Source of the DNA: Diphasiastrum complanatum
Lineage: Eukaryota; Streptophyta; Lycopodiopsida; Lycopodiales; Lycopodiaceae
Length of the DNA: 64,000 nt
NCBI GenBank assembly: GCA_029204225.1
Contig: CM055105.1
Coordinates: 16,317,353 to 16,381,352, forward strand
Direction: 5' to 3'
A program made the translations under genes and the position numbers. The first letter of the stretch is position 1. The number at the start of each line of letters is the position of its first letter. The notes below the pieces were generated by a model. It worked only from the letters and a program-made list of their open reading frames with translations, searched no databases and was not told the origin of the DNA. Below, in pieces: positions 27,959 to 39,200 of this stretch.

Positions 27959-28223
27959 TGTCAACAATCAGAAATGCAACATCAAGCATTCACCGTAAAC
28001 AACCACCAAGTAGGGAGACGGAAGAAGAACACGCAATATCACTCTATCACCCTAACTTCATACTGAATATAAAATGTACATATAAACCATGAACCTTGAT
28101 AGAGAGAGAAAACCTACGAATAGACTAATAGACTAGACTACGACTAATTATAGTTGGTAACAGCTGTCAACATTAATGTACATCGTAAACAGTAACAATG
28201 AAGTTTATCATTGATTTCTAACA
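27959..28223 (-). repeat. 5' LTR of the TRIM-like element
   Basis: 265 bp, TG...CA on the minus strand, next to its primer-binding site and followed by the target duplication CAACA. Confidence 0.92.
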
Positions 28224-28915
28224 CAACAACAAGCAAGGAGCTACGAGAATGGAGGGAGAAGAATGACAGTAGTAGCCTTGTTATCATCATCCATCGAGGA
28301 TAGCCTCACACTTGACTTGACTACACTCTCTAAAGCAAAAGAGATGTGGGATACACTACTCACAAGATTTCAAATGAAATCACGCAGTCAGATAATGATG
28401 CTTGAGGATTAGCTGACAAACCTACAATGGGATGACAAAGACCTCACTTCTTTTGTAAGGAAGATGAAGGATATGTTCCTTTCACTATACAACTATGGAA
28501 CATAAAATGCAGTGTTAGCAGAGAAGCAGCTCACTTATCTGTTGAGAGCCTTACCTAGATCCTTCCAGACAACCAGAACTCTACTTGCAAAGGATCCTAC
28601 AATGACACTCAAAAAGGCAATTGTCGAGATTCGAGAGGAAGTCGAGGCTCAAGAGCACCTTGATCACAAGGATACTTCTAAGCAAGCCCTTTACAACAAC
28701 AAGGAGAAGGCCAAGAAACAATTCAAGCCTAACAGGAGTCAGATCGAAAGCAGGATCGTGATTGGCAAGCACAAGGGACCAACAAAGGCAAATAGAAGAA
28801 TAAAGAAAGGTCGAAACAACAAAGTGGAGACAAGAAGACCTGCGTGAGATGCAGACACGAAGGACACACAGTCGATTCTTGTTGGATCAATCCGAAAATT
28901 GAGTGTATCCACTAT

Positions 28916-29777
28916 TGTTGAAAATTGTCACTTCTCACTTGACATTGGTTCATGTAAATATTGATCAAACATTAGAATATGTTGATGATCTGATTTCACG
29001 CGTGTGGAGCCTGTTCCCACGTGTGAAAGGATGTACTTTTCATGTTTGTATATATCCAAATTGATTTTGTATCATTCTAGTTAGTGTGAACATGAAATGA
29101 CTAGTTTTTAGTCAAGTTGACTAGTCACCTACAAATTAGCTTTTCCTTGCATGTGCATGAGTAAATGCTCCCACATGGCAAGTGGATGTTCACACGTGTG
29201 CATAGAGTACTAGAAGATAAGAGTTGACCATTTTCCTTAGATCCTATTTTGTAGGGAATATTCCTATATTCTAGGAGACTAGCTTTTTGGATTTTAGTCA
29301 TATTCTAGAAGGTCAACTATTGGATAAGGATCAAGGATGGATCAAATGGATAGATCTGAGTGATGTGGCACTCTTCACACGTGTGAAGGCCTGCTGAACT
29401 GTACCAGACTCATGAATGTACTTGATCCATAAAAGGATCATCATTTTGCTAAGAAGATTGATGAGACTTTGGTACTCTACACTTTTGTGGGATTTCTAGT
29501 CATTTGTCTTGTGATTTTTATGTATGATTGCTATCTAGTATCATTGTACTTGTTGTTTCAGGTGCAGGCCGTACAGTGGACAGTACTCCACACGTGTGAG
29601 GCCGCTCTCACTAAAAAATGATGTGTTGATCCGTTGCTCTTGCTTAAATCCAAGTGTAGTGAATCTAGATCAAGATCTAATGTGTAGAACTTGATAGATT
29701 CATTGACTAAGCAACCAATAACTCTCTATAATTGTAAAGTACAATCATTATTGTCCTAAAAATTGTAAAATTTATCA
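28916..29777 (+). repeat. 5' LTR of the nested copia element, 862 bp
   Basis: Starts TGTTGAAAATTG and ends AAATTTATCA before the primer-binding site. It contains several copies of the palindrome CACACGTGTG or close variants. Confidence 0.92.
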
Positions 29778-29790
29778 TGGTATCAGAGCT
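29778..29790 (+). other. primer-binding site, initiator tRNA-Met
   Basis: TGGTATCAGAGCT starts at the base after the LTR end. Confidence 0.95.
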
Positions 29791-30372
29791 AAGTAAGAGA
29801 GTGATCATTGAATCATAAACCTTGTAAAGATCATTGGCAAAATTTGTTTTTGGCCAATACTAGTGAGGGCGAGTTCTTCTAGAGTGATAGCTTGTAATCA
29901 TTTGGATCAAAACGACTTGGAGGCTGTGTATGTACTTTTCACATGTGTGAAACCGTACAGCAACTTTCAATTCAAGTTACTTTGTGTTTGTTGGTCCCAA
30001 AATCACAATACTAGTTCATTTTTGGTGCTTTTTGAAGCATAGTATTCATCTAGATTCATTCTAGCTAATGCTTATGACCAAATAGTGTTTTGGATCATTG
30101 AAGCATTTCTTTTTAGAGTCTAAGATTAGATCTTAGAGGCTGATTTGTTCAGATCCTTAGTTGAAGTGAAATCTCTAAGAAAAGTGTAAAGCAATTTTTT
30201 TTTGTGAGAGTGAAAGCTAGGAATTTTTGGTAAGATCTTTGAGTATCATTCAAGCTTGTGTGCTAGTTTGATAGAGACAAGCCTATAGGCATTTTGGTAA
30301 GCTTTAGGCCTTTTCATAGATCTTTTAAAATTAAAAAATCTTTGTGATTTTTAAAAGAGCATTCATTCTAAA

Positions 30373-32440
30373 ATGTCATCCATGGGTGGATATTTGATGG
30401 AATCAAGTGAGAGACTCACTTCCACAAATTATTCCATTTGGAAAGTGAGAATGGAATCACTCCTAATGATCCATGATCTATATGACATAGTTCAAGGAGT
30501 AGAGGAAGAGCCTCAAACTCCCCAAGAACAAGCCAAATACAAGAAGAGAGCAAGATTAGCTCTACATTGCATAAAGGTAAATGTATGCAATGACCTCTTG
30601 AAAGAGGTGTCTTCTTGTACCTCATCCAAAGAGGCTTGGGATTCATTAAAGAGCATTTATGAATCCAACAATACTTCAAGAATCCTCATGCTAAGAAATC
30701 AAGTTTTCCAAAGCATGAAAGGAAGTGGAGAGAGTGGACAAGAGTATGTCCTTAGGATCAAATCTCTTAACAAGGAGTTAAGTGCAATAGGAGAGAAGAT
30801 CCAAGATCAAGAACTAGTACAAATCATCTTGAATGGTCTAGGTGATGAGTTTACCAACTTAGTCCAATCATTTGCCATTCAAGACTCTCTTCCATCCATT
30901 GAAAAGTTGCACAATGTTCTTGTGGCCGAGGAGAGTAGGGTTCTACACCTCAAGACAAGAATGGATAGCATGTCACTTAATGGAGGAGAGGAGAAAGCTA
31001 ACTTTACATCTAAAGGCAAGAAGAAGCAAAATCCATTCAAGAAAAATCAAGGCAAGGAGGCCGAGATGAAGAATGGAGGATCTACCTCCAAAGGCAAAGT
31101 GAAGAACAAGGCAAAACTAAAGTGTTTCTTTTGTGGAAAGAAAGAACACTTTGCCTCAGAATTCTACTTGAAGAAGAATCAACAAGCCAAAGGAGATAAA
31201 GGGAACATTGCTCAAGAGGAAGAAGATGAGGATGGATTCAACACATCCTTGATGGTTGCATCTACACCAACTTCAAGTCAAGACACATGGTGGATAGATA
31301 GTGGGGCTAGTTCCCACATGTCCTTTAACAAGCATTATTTTTCTACTCTTCTATCTTGTAATGACTCTAAGAAGTCAATATACACTGCTAGTGATCAAGC
31401 ATGCAAGATAGATGGCATAGGATCTATACCTCTTTGCTTAGGCACATCTAAAAGGATAGATCTAGATAATGTTTTGTATGTTCCTACCATTTCAAGAAAC
31501 TTGCTTAGTGTAGGACAATTAATGGACAATGGACTAGATGTACATTTCAAAAATGGAGTTTGTTCCATCTTAAAAAATGATAAGTGCATAGCTACTGGCA
31601 TTAAGCAAGGTAGACTTTTCAAGTTGGATGCTAATGTTGCAAGTGAAAGTGTGAACTTAGCTAGGGAGGAGCTAACTCAAGTGGAGCTTTGGCATTAGAG
31701 ATTAGGCCATCCTAATCTTCAATCTATGGAGTCAATGGCAAGCAAGGAACTAGCTGTCGGCCTACCAAGAGCTTTCAAGAAGTGTGGAAAGATGTGTGAG
31801 GCATGTGGCCTTGCAAAGTCACACAAGTCTTCTTACAAGAGATCTTCATCAAGATCTCTCTCTCCCTTGGATCTCATACATTCTGATGTACATAGTTTTT
31901 CACATGCAAGTAATGGAGGTGCCCTGATGTATGTAGCTTTTATAGATGATTGTACTAGATTCACATGGATTGAGTTACTATCAAAGAAAAGTCTTGTTTA
32001 TGAAGCTTTCATTAAGTTCAAGTCTCTAGTAGAGAAACAACTTAGTACTTCTATCAAAGCACTAAGATCTGATAATGGAGGAGAGTACACCTCCAATAAA
32101 ATGGAAGACTTTTGTGAGATCAATGGTATTAAGTTACAATACACTTGCTCCTACACCTCTCAACAAAATGGGGTGGCCGAGAGGAAAAATAGGAGTCTAT
32201 GTGAGTGTGCAAAGTCCTTGAGGCTTGATGCATCACTTCCCATCTCATTTTGGGGAGAAGCCATAACATGTGCTAATTATTTGTGTAATAGACTTCCTAG
32301 TAGTGCTATAGATGGGATCTCACCTTATCAAGCCTTGGTTGATAAGAAATCCAATGTAAAAGATTTTAAGATATTTGGATGTACTTGTTATGTACACATT
32401 CCTTTGGAGACTAGAAGGAAAGAAGATGCTACCTCCTTCA
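30373..32440 (+). pseudogene. copia gag-protease-integrase polyprotein, one in-frame stop, 3' truncated
   Basis: The frame is open from 30373 to a TAG at 31696-31698 (441 codons), then stays open in the same frame into integrase. In order: gag UBN2 region (WKVRMESLLMIHDLYDIVQG, AWDSLKSIYESN), a zinc knuckle CFFCGKKEHFASEF whose last Cys is Phe, protease WWIDSGASSHM near residue 310, pre-integrase LWH-stop-RLGHPN, and integrase with CEACGLAKSH, LIHSDVHSF, ALRSDNGGEYTS and QQNGVAERKNRSL, giving the D, D and E positions. Near 32438 it jumps into LTR sequence, removing reverse transcriptase and RNase H. It is the best preserved polyprotein in the window, so it is the youngest-looking one. Confidence 0.93.
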
Positions 32441-32666
32441 AGTGGATGTTCATACGTGTGTATAGAGTACTAGAAGATAAGAGTATGAGGCCGCTCTCAC
32501 TAAAAAATGATGTGTTGATCCATTGCTCTTGCTTAAATCCAAGTGTAGTGAATCTAGATCAAGATCTAATGTGTAGAACTTGATAGATTCGTTGATTAAG
32601 CAACCAATAACTCTCTATGATTGTAAAGTACAATCATTATTGTCCTAAAAACTGTAAAATTTATCA
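32437..32666 (+). repeat. 3' LTR remnant of the nested copia element
   Basis: It matches two parts of the 5' LTR, CAAGTGGATGTTCA..CGTGTG (about 29180) and the terminal stretch from GAGGCCGCTCTCACT to TTTATCA, with the LTR middle deleted. Confidence 0.9.
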
Positions 32667-32865
32667 ACTATCACAAGAAGGGCCATGCAGCCATGAACTG
32701 TTGCCTGAACCCAAGAAACAAATCAGCACAAAGCAGACAAGAGAACAATAATAGTCCGTCTTATGTCGAGGAGCCAGAGAGCTCAAAAATGGGGGAAGAA
32801 AGATCAAACAGAAATAATTTGACCGCCTACATCCTTGACTTAGGAGCTACCTCACACTTCGAATA

Positions 32866-34557
32866 GTTGTTGTTGGAATCTTGAAAACACCTAAAAAATC
32901 AAGAATGTCAGGATTATTAATTTTAGATTCCAATGAGTCTGTTATTATATTATTGTTCACATATGGTTCCAATTTTGAAATTTCTTTGATAATAGATGGT
33001 TGTAGAATATTGATCGTGGAATGATCAATTTCTGGTTTATTAATAATTATAACACATCTAGGAATTGAATTCTCATGAGACTCTGGAGAGAGTTCATTCG
33101 TTTGATGAATAATCGCATGATTATCCTCTTTTGAATTTGAATTTGTATCTGACTTGGAAGAATCAAGAATAGGATAAGATTGATTAATGGTTTCAATGGG
33201 ATTAATATTCTCCGATTGAATGTCAACAGATGTAACCAATGTTGTGGAAGTATGTAATTAGTTAGAATTGAGACATTCTTCACATTCAATCAATTGTTGT
33301 TCTAGTTCCTTCGAGTAAGTTTCCTCTAAAGTATTAAAGTAGGCATGGATTGAGTGCTCGTTGATTGTTCAATTTGTAACTTGGAATAGCCAAAAATTGA
33401 ATAAGCTTGAATACCATTTGTTTTATATTTTTCAGAATGAAGAGCATCAGAATCCTTTGTGTTCTCATAGGTCTCAACACTTTAAATTTGGGAGGTAACA
33501 ATCCGTTTAGGACATTGAAACCAACGGTGATCACCCTTTGCATATTGTGCAAAGATTTGTATGTTTTCTTGAAGAAGAAATAATAGAGATTTCAGTGAGT
33601 CTCTATTGATGAGGCCGATTATCCACACGAAAGTGTGAGTTGCCCGAGTTTAAGGAAATTGATGATTGTCGATCTTTCTGAGAAATTCTATTATTCAAAG
33701 TTAAGGAATCTTGTTTTTGATTTTGAAAGTTTGTGTTCGAATTACTTTTGAATGAAGTAAAATGATTAACCTTTGTTTTGAAATTATGAACAATGTCAGT
33801 TATGTGTTCGACATAACAAATTGCACTATGAAGATAAATTGGATCGTACTTCATTACATCAATACAAAGTTGAGGTTGTAATCCAAAAATAAAAGCGTGC
33901 AATTGTTCGGTTGGTGACATGTCATCGATTTCCAAAATCAATGAGGTGAACTGGGTAATGTAAGTTGTTAACGAGCTTGTTTGTTCGAGATTTCATAATC
34001 AAGTACGAGCTTCAAAATCGGAATACCAGGGATAAACTGCTTGCGGAACACTTTTTCAAAGCGCTCCCAGGTAGTTATTCCTTTTCCTTCTTTGAGACGA
34101 CGTTGCCACCAAAGCAAGGCATTATCTTTTAGTAAAGAAATGACACAAGTAATCTTTTGTGCTCCAGTAATTTCAAGAGTCTTGAAATATAACATTAGCT
34201 TGAAAAGCCATTGTTGAACAAGGTTTCTATTTCAAAGACCAGCAATAGATCAGGTGGTTTAATTTCAAGTTTCTTTTTATGTGGTTTGGACAACAAATTA
34301 TAGAGGATCTTCATGTCGTATGACATGGGCGGTAGCGAAGGTGGATCGAAATGAGGAATATCATCCTCAATATCAGAATCAATTGGACTTGTAGAAAGTG
34401 CACTATGCAAGGTAAGAGCCTCCAATTGTGCACGTAATTGGTTAATCTCAGATTGCATACATTCCGTGTCTGTGATGAGACATGCATCCTCTAAAGGACT
34501 AGCTTCAACTGTAGTGGGTTTATTTCCTATCATATCCTCAGCCCAAGATCCAAGCAC
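32866..34557 (-). pseudogene. Ty3/gypsy gag remnant
   Basis: Reading leftward from an ATG at 34557: MLGSWAEDMIGNKPT, a coiled SEINQLRAQLEALTL segment, retrotransposon gag core (ALLWWQRRLKEGKGITTWER, FRKQFIPG) 34195-33968, LHAFIFGLQPQLCIDVMKY, then a knuckle-like GDHRWFQCPKRIV near 33550-33500 and a Ser/Asn-rich tail ending near 32866. At least three frame changes or stops. No pol follows because the reading frame ends at the older copia element. Confidence 0.85.
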
Positions 34558-34705
34558 TCAAGCATCAAGAAGATGAAGTTAGTTGTCACGCGTAGGTTCG
34601 ATCCCATGAGAGTGATAGCATATCTCAGAATTCAGCATGTTTGGAAGCTCCACATCTAACTCTAATAGCCATTAACCCTACGATCCATAATGAGATAGAT
34701 ATTTG

Positions 34706-34864
<159 letters not shown>

Positions 34865-34926
34865 GCATAAGAAATAACAATTCCATAACATTCAGATCCA
34901 ACAATTAGCAAAATACAACACAAGCA

Positions 34927-35391
34927 TGAGAGATGGAGGAAAAAATTTAGAGAGCAAGGACATTCACAAGTCCATTCCATAAGAGAGCCAATATGCTTAT
35001 ATTGAGATGAAGATTTGAACATGAGGAGCAGCTCAAGTTTGCCCCTATTTATAGTGGAGAGGAGGGCCTTGGCCTCAAAATCCTATTGGCCCATTTCTAC
35101 TTCCCTAACTATTCATACTATAAAAAGAGTGGGAACCCATTCAAAATTGGAGGGAACCAATTTGAATTTGAATTTGAACCAATTTTGGTGGGCGTCCCAA
35201 CTTTATTCACTAACTTGACATTTAGGCCTGCGACATTAAAAGTCCCGCAAAAAGGCCTATAGTCCTTTTATTAACTTTCTAATTGTCAAATAACTATGTG
35301 ATCATCAGGTTGGACTTACACACGTAGGGTGCCAAATCCCTCTCACTTATTAACTAGGCTTAAGGTTGCATTGGGATTCGCAAAACCTCCA
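34927..35391 (-). repeat. 3' LTR of the gypsy element, 465 bp
   Basis: Minus-strand start TGGAGG, end CTCTCA; TATAAAT at 35053-35047. It matches 41731-42188 at about 90% by eye. Confidence 0.85.
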
Positions 35392-35395
35392 ACGG

Positions 35396-35409
35396 TATCC
35401 CCCCACCAA
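35396..35409 (-). other. polypurine tract of the gypsy element
   Basis: TGGTGGGGGGATAC on the minus strand, a few bases before the 3' LTR start. Confidence 0.8.
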
Positions 35410-36213
35410 AACTGGTGGTGGTCCCACGACACCTCGTGAGAGTTATTTACTTGGGGCTCTGATTGGCCTCTCGTCGTACTTTACTTTGATAAGATGATAC
35501 TGCACCTTTTCCATGAATTCAAGGTGCTCCGTATTAAAATCGTGAAAAAAAAAACACTTATTTGCTCTGGCAATCCAATTAGAAGTGGAACCTTGGCGAA
35601 GGTTTCTAAGGTACTAAACTGATCTGGCAAAGGTTTTCAAGATCTGGCGAAGGTTCATCCTTCACCTAAGGACATCATTCGTCCAAGTACTGTAATAAAT
35701 GCAAATTTTAATGATTTGGCCCTTTGCCAAACCTAATTTTGGCATTCTGAATCCATTTGTTAGGTCGACGAAGGTTAATAAGGACTGTAAGATGCTCGAC
35801 GAAGGTTCCCAAAATGGTAAGTTTCTAAACATTCGCCTAACTCAAAAACATGTATCATCTCTGGAAAGGAACCTTCGCCCAACTCAATATAGATATATCT
35901 GAGGTGGATGTATGATCTGAAATTTCGACAAAGGTTTTTGAGTCTGTATATACAAAATATGACCCAAAAAGTGATTTTCTAAGTCATTTTTCATAAAAAA
36001 TTATCTTCTAAAAATACTTCCTTCTCTTTTTCCACTCTGATGACTTTTCTGACTTTTGGTCATCATTTTTTTTTCTTTGTCTTTCTTTAAAAGAAAAGAA
36101 AAATCACTCAAGTGATAAAAAACAAGAAAATTGTAAAACAATCAAAACAAAACTGACAAGGTGTTGGATCATTCTAGTTGAATTGGCTGATCTGGCTACC
36201 AAAACTTGCATAG

Positions 36214-39200
36214 TCAGCTGCCATTCACCGGAGTGTCGAATTTTTTTCCATCCAAATGTTCTTTACTGATCGTTCCATAGTTCAATATTTCTTTCACTCT
36301 ATGCGGTTCTTCACCTGTGATCTTCAATTTGCCTTTAATCAGTTTCATCTTATACATTAGTGCTATATCTCCTTCCTTCAGATCTTTTTTGTGTAATCGG
36401 CGATTGTGCCATGCCTTGTGACGGACTTTCTCTGCTGCTAATGCATGAACTGCCATCAATCTGGTCTCAAATTTTTTTTGGAAATCATGATGCATATGGA
36501 AGGATTTTGCATCATCCAACCATTCCGTTGTTGCTATGCGTAGAGATGGTATCAAAAATTAAATTGCCATAACTGCATCTTGTCCATAAACAAGCTAAAA
36601 TGGCGTTTGATTTGTACTACCTTTGTAAGCGGTTCTAAATGTCCATAAAACCGCATAAAGCTTATGTTCCCAATCAGAACGACTTGCTTCTACCGTTTTT
36701 GTCATAATGTTGCAAAGAATCTTGTTGGAAGATTTAGCTTGGCCATTACCCCTCGGATAATACAGAGTACTAAACTGATGAATAACAAAAAAGTCTTCCA
36801 ACAGACACTTTTTTTTTTTTCATTCACAAAATGTGTTTCGCGATCAATAACAATCTCGATAGGACATCCAAATCTAGTAATAACATTTGCATAGAGAAAT
36901 TTGGCCGTTGATTTTGCATCTGCAACTCGAACTACTTTTGTTTCAACCCATTTGGTCATATAATCAGTTGCAACAATGATATATCTGGCCTGAGATCCTC
37001 TTGTCGGATGAATCGGACCAACATAGTCGAGGCCCCATTTCTCGAACGGTGCTTGCAATAAAATTGGATGTAAATGTTCATAATTCTGTCGAGTAGGACG
37101 ACGTGCTCAGTGACAAACATCGCATGACTAAATATAATTTTTTGTATCTTTGTGAAGTGTAGGCCACCAACATCCTGATTGTAAAAGTTGGCGAACAGTG
37201 ATATCAATTGAAAAATGTCCTCCGCCCATGCCATCATTAGAAAACATGATAAGTTCAGGTACTTCATGCGGCAAAATACATCTTCGTAAAATATCATCCA
37301 TTCCTCGGCGATACAATTGTCCAGCAATCAATTGATAAGGTTGTGCATTATGAATTAATTGTCTCTTCTGTACTTTTGTCAAGGAGTCATTGGGTTGGCC
37401 AAGCATAAGATATTCAACAATATCTGCTGCCCACTTAGGTATTGCTTCAACATAAAATAATGCTGGTAGTTCATCATCCACTTCAGTATTAACAGACGCT
37501 AATTCAATCCTTGAAACATGGTCGTCTAGATAATATTGTTTACCCTTTTGAACCACAACGCGAAAATCAAATTTGGTCAAGTTGTAACCATCTCGCAATA
37601 CGCCCTATGTTGCATGTCTTGTTCACCAAATAAAGTAATGGTTGATGATCAAATAAAATGCAAAATGCATTGCCAATAGATAATGTCGAAACTTTTTAAC
37701 AAAAAAAATCATGGCCAATGCTTTGCGTTCAGTTGTCGAATAATTCTTCTCCGTATCTATAAGCTGCTTGCTTGCAAACCTGATAGGATAATCCTTCTTG
37801 TATTCACCTAGCTGCGTCAAAACTGATCCAATGGCATATTTCGATGCATTAGTGTGAACGTGAAACTCAATTGTCCAGATTGGAGCTCGTAGTATTGGTG
37901 CAAAAGCTAAAGCTTTCTTCAATTTCTCAAATGCTTCCAATGTTTCTACCGTCCAAATTGGTACAATGGTCAATTTATATATAGGTCTTGCTAAATCCAC
38001 AAAGAATAGTACGAATATCCGATAACAATTTGCATTACCCATAAAAACATAGACTCATCGAATTGTTCCTGGAGGTGGTAACTCGATAATGACTTCGATT
38101 TTAAAATAATTCGTAGTAATGCCATATCTTGATATCACATGTCCAAGGACAACTCCATGAGTGACCCAAATTTGACACTTTTTTGGATTTAAGGAGACTT
38201 GGTATTTGCGACAATGTTCAATACTTTTTCCAAATGATCCAATTGGTCTGTATCTGCACTATGGAATCCGAGATCATCCAAGTAGATTTCAAGGAATTTC
38301 TGCAAGTAGTCCTTAAAGGCAAACTGCATCACTCGTTGAAATGAACTAGGTGCATTACAAAGTCCAAACGACATAACTTTATAAGCATAAGTTCTACATT
38401 CTGTTGAAAAAGCTCTTTTGTGACGATCCGTAGGTGCTATCTTAACTTGGTTATAACCACTAAATCCATCCAGAAAAATGTACGCTTCCGCTCTAGCAAG
38501 ATGGTCCAATATGCTTTCAATAAAGAATAATGAAAAGTGATCCTTTCGCGTCACTTTGTTCAAAGCTTTGAGATTCACAAATATTCTCAACTTCCCATTC
38601 TTCTTAGGAATGACAACAATTGGCGAAACCCATTCCGTATGTTCAACTTCAAATAGTCTTTGCAGCTCTTTCTTTATAAGATCCATAACGTTTGGATTAC
38701 AGCGATAAAATCTTGTGACCTTTGAAACTGCATCAGGCATTAAGAGTATCGTATGCTCAATAACCAAGGTAGGGATCCCTTTGAGGTCCTTGTACATCCA
38801 AGCAAAACAGTCTTGATATTTGCTAAATAACTTCTTTAACACTTGAAATTGTTCAGGAGTAAGTTGCGCTCCAACTTGAACAATTTTTTCTGGCTCTCCT
38901 GGTTCAGCAAGATTCATTGGCTATCCTGGCTGGTCCATCGTGAACCTCCCTGATTTCAAGTTCTTTTTTCCTTTGATTCACGATGAGCTTTCGCTAAAAT
39001 AGTCACCACATCGTCCAAAGTATAGCGTTTAAAATGTTCTGCCATATCATGTTGGACTTCTTCTGATTGTTCCTTCTCATAAGGGTTGATCTTTGATCTC
39101 CGTTTAGCTTTCTTGGCAGGAATCGATTGTGGAGGCGATGACCTTCTAGAAGATGTGCTCTTCTCTGAAGGTGAAGACTTCTTTGATGGTGATTTCCTAC

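Larger units (their letters stand above)
26706..28223 (-). mobile_element. TRIM-like non-autonomous LTR retrotransposon (minus), complete
   Basis: An element of 1518 bp with terminal repeats of about 260 bp, oriented on the minus strand. The 5' LTR is 28223-27959 (TGTTAGAAATC...ATTGTTGACA) and is followed at once by TGGTATCAGAGAG (plus-strand 27958-27946), a tRNA-Met primer-binding site. The 3' LTR lies at 26706 to about 26967; its outer edge nearest the internal region has diverged. The 5-bp target duplication CAACA is present at 26701-26705 and 28224-28228. No gag or pol domain is coded. It is longer than the shortest TRIMs but fits the wider class of small non-coding LTR elements. It interrupts the gag of the host copia element. 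Confidence 0.92.
28916..32666 (+). mobile_element. Ty1/copia element with RT/RNase H deleted (plus)
   Basis: 5' LTR, primer-binding site, gag-protease and integrase are present; the reverse transcriptase, RNase H and most of the 3' LTR are gone. The 5-bp target duplication ACTAT lies at 28911-28915 and 32667-32671. The insertion splits a zinc knuckle of the older copia gag. It could move only with enzymes supplied by a relative. Confidence 0.93.
26555..32866 (+). pseudogene. copia gag and protease start, split by two nested insertions
   Basis: The host element reads in three blocks. 26555-26705: MASISSIQFKICTVLDSSGS, FLAWKVKTSLILKGEG, then a stop. 28229-28910: UBN2-type gag (AKEMWDTLLTRFQMKS, QLTYLLRALPRSFQTT) and a zinc knuckle CVRCRHEGHTVDSC. 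32672-32866: the continuation of a second knuckle (HKKGHAAMNC) and protease LDLGATSHF, where the usual DSG is DLG. A TRIM-like element and another copia element separate the blocks, each with its own 5-bp target duplication. After 32866 the frame stops at a minus-strand gypsy segment, so pol is lost. Confidence 0.88.

Noticed and set aside
30416-30679. Antisense ORF in copia gag
   Set aside because: Shadow of the plus-strand gag frame with no domain of its own.
34595-34605. GGTTCGATCCC, resembling a tRNA T-arm
   Set aside because: The flanking bases do not form a T-stem beyond two pairs and no anticodon arm is found. It may instead be part of a primer-binding site for the minus-strand gypsy gag, but the TGG start is imperfect.
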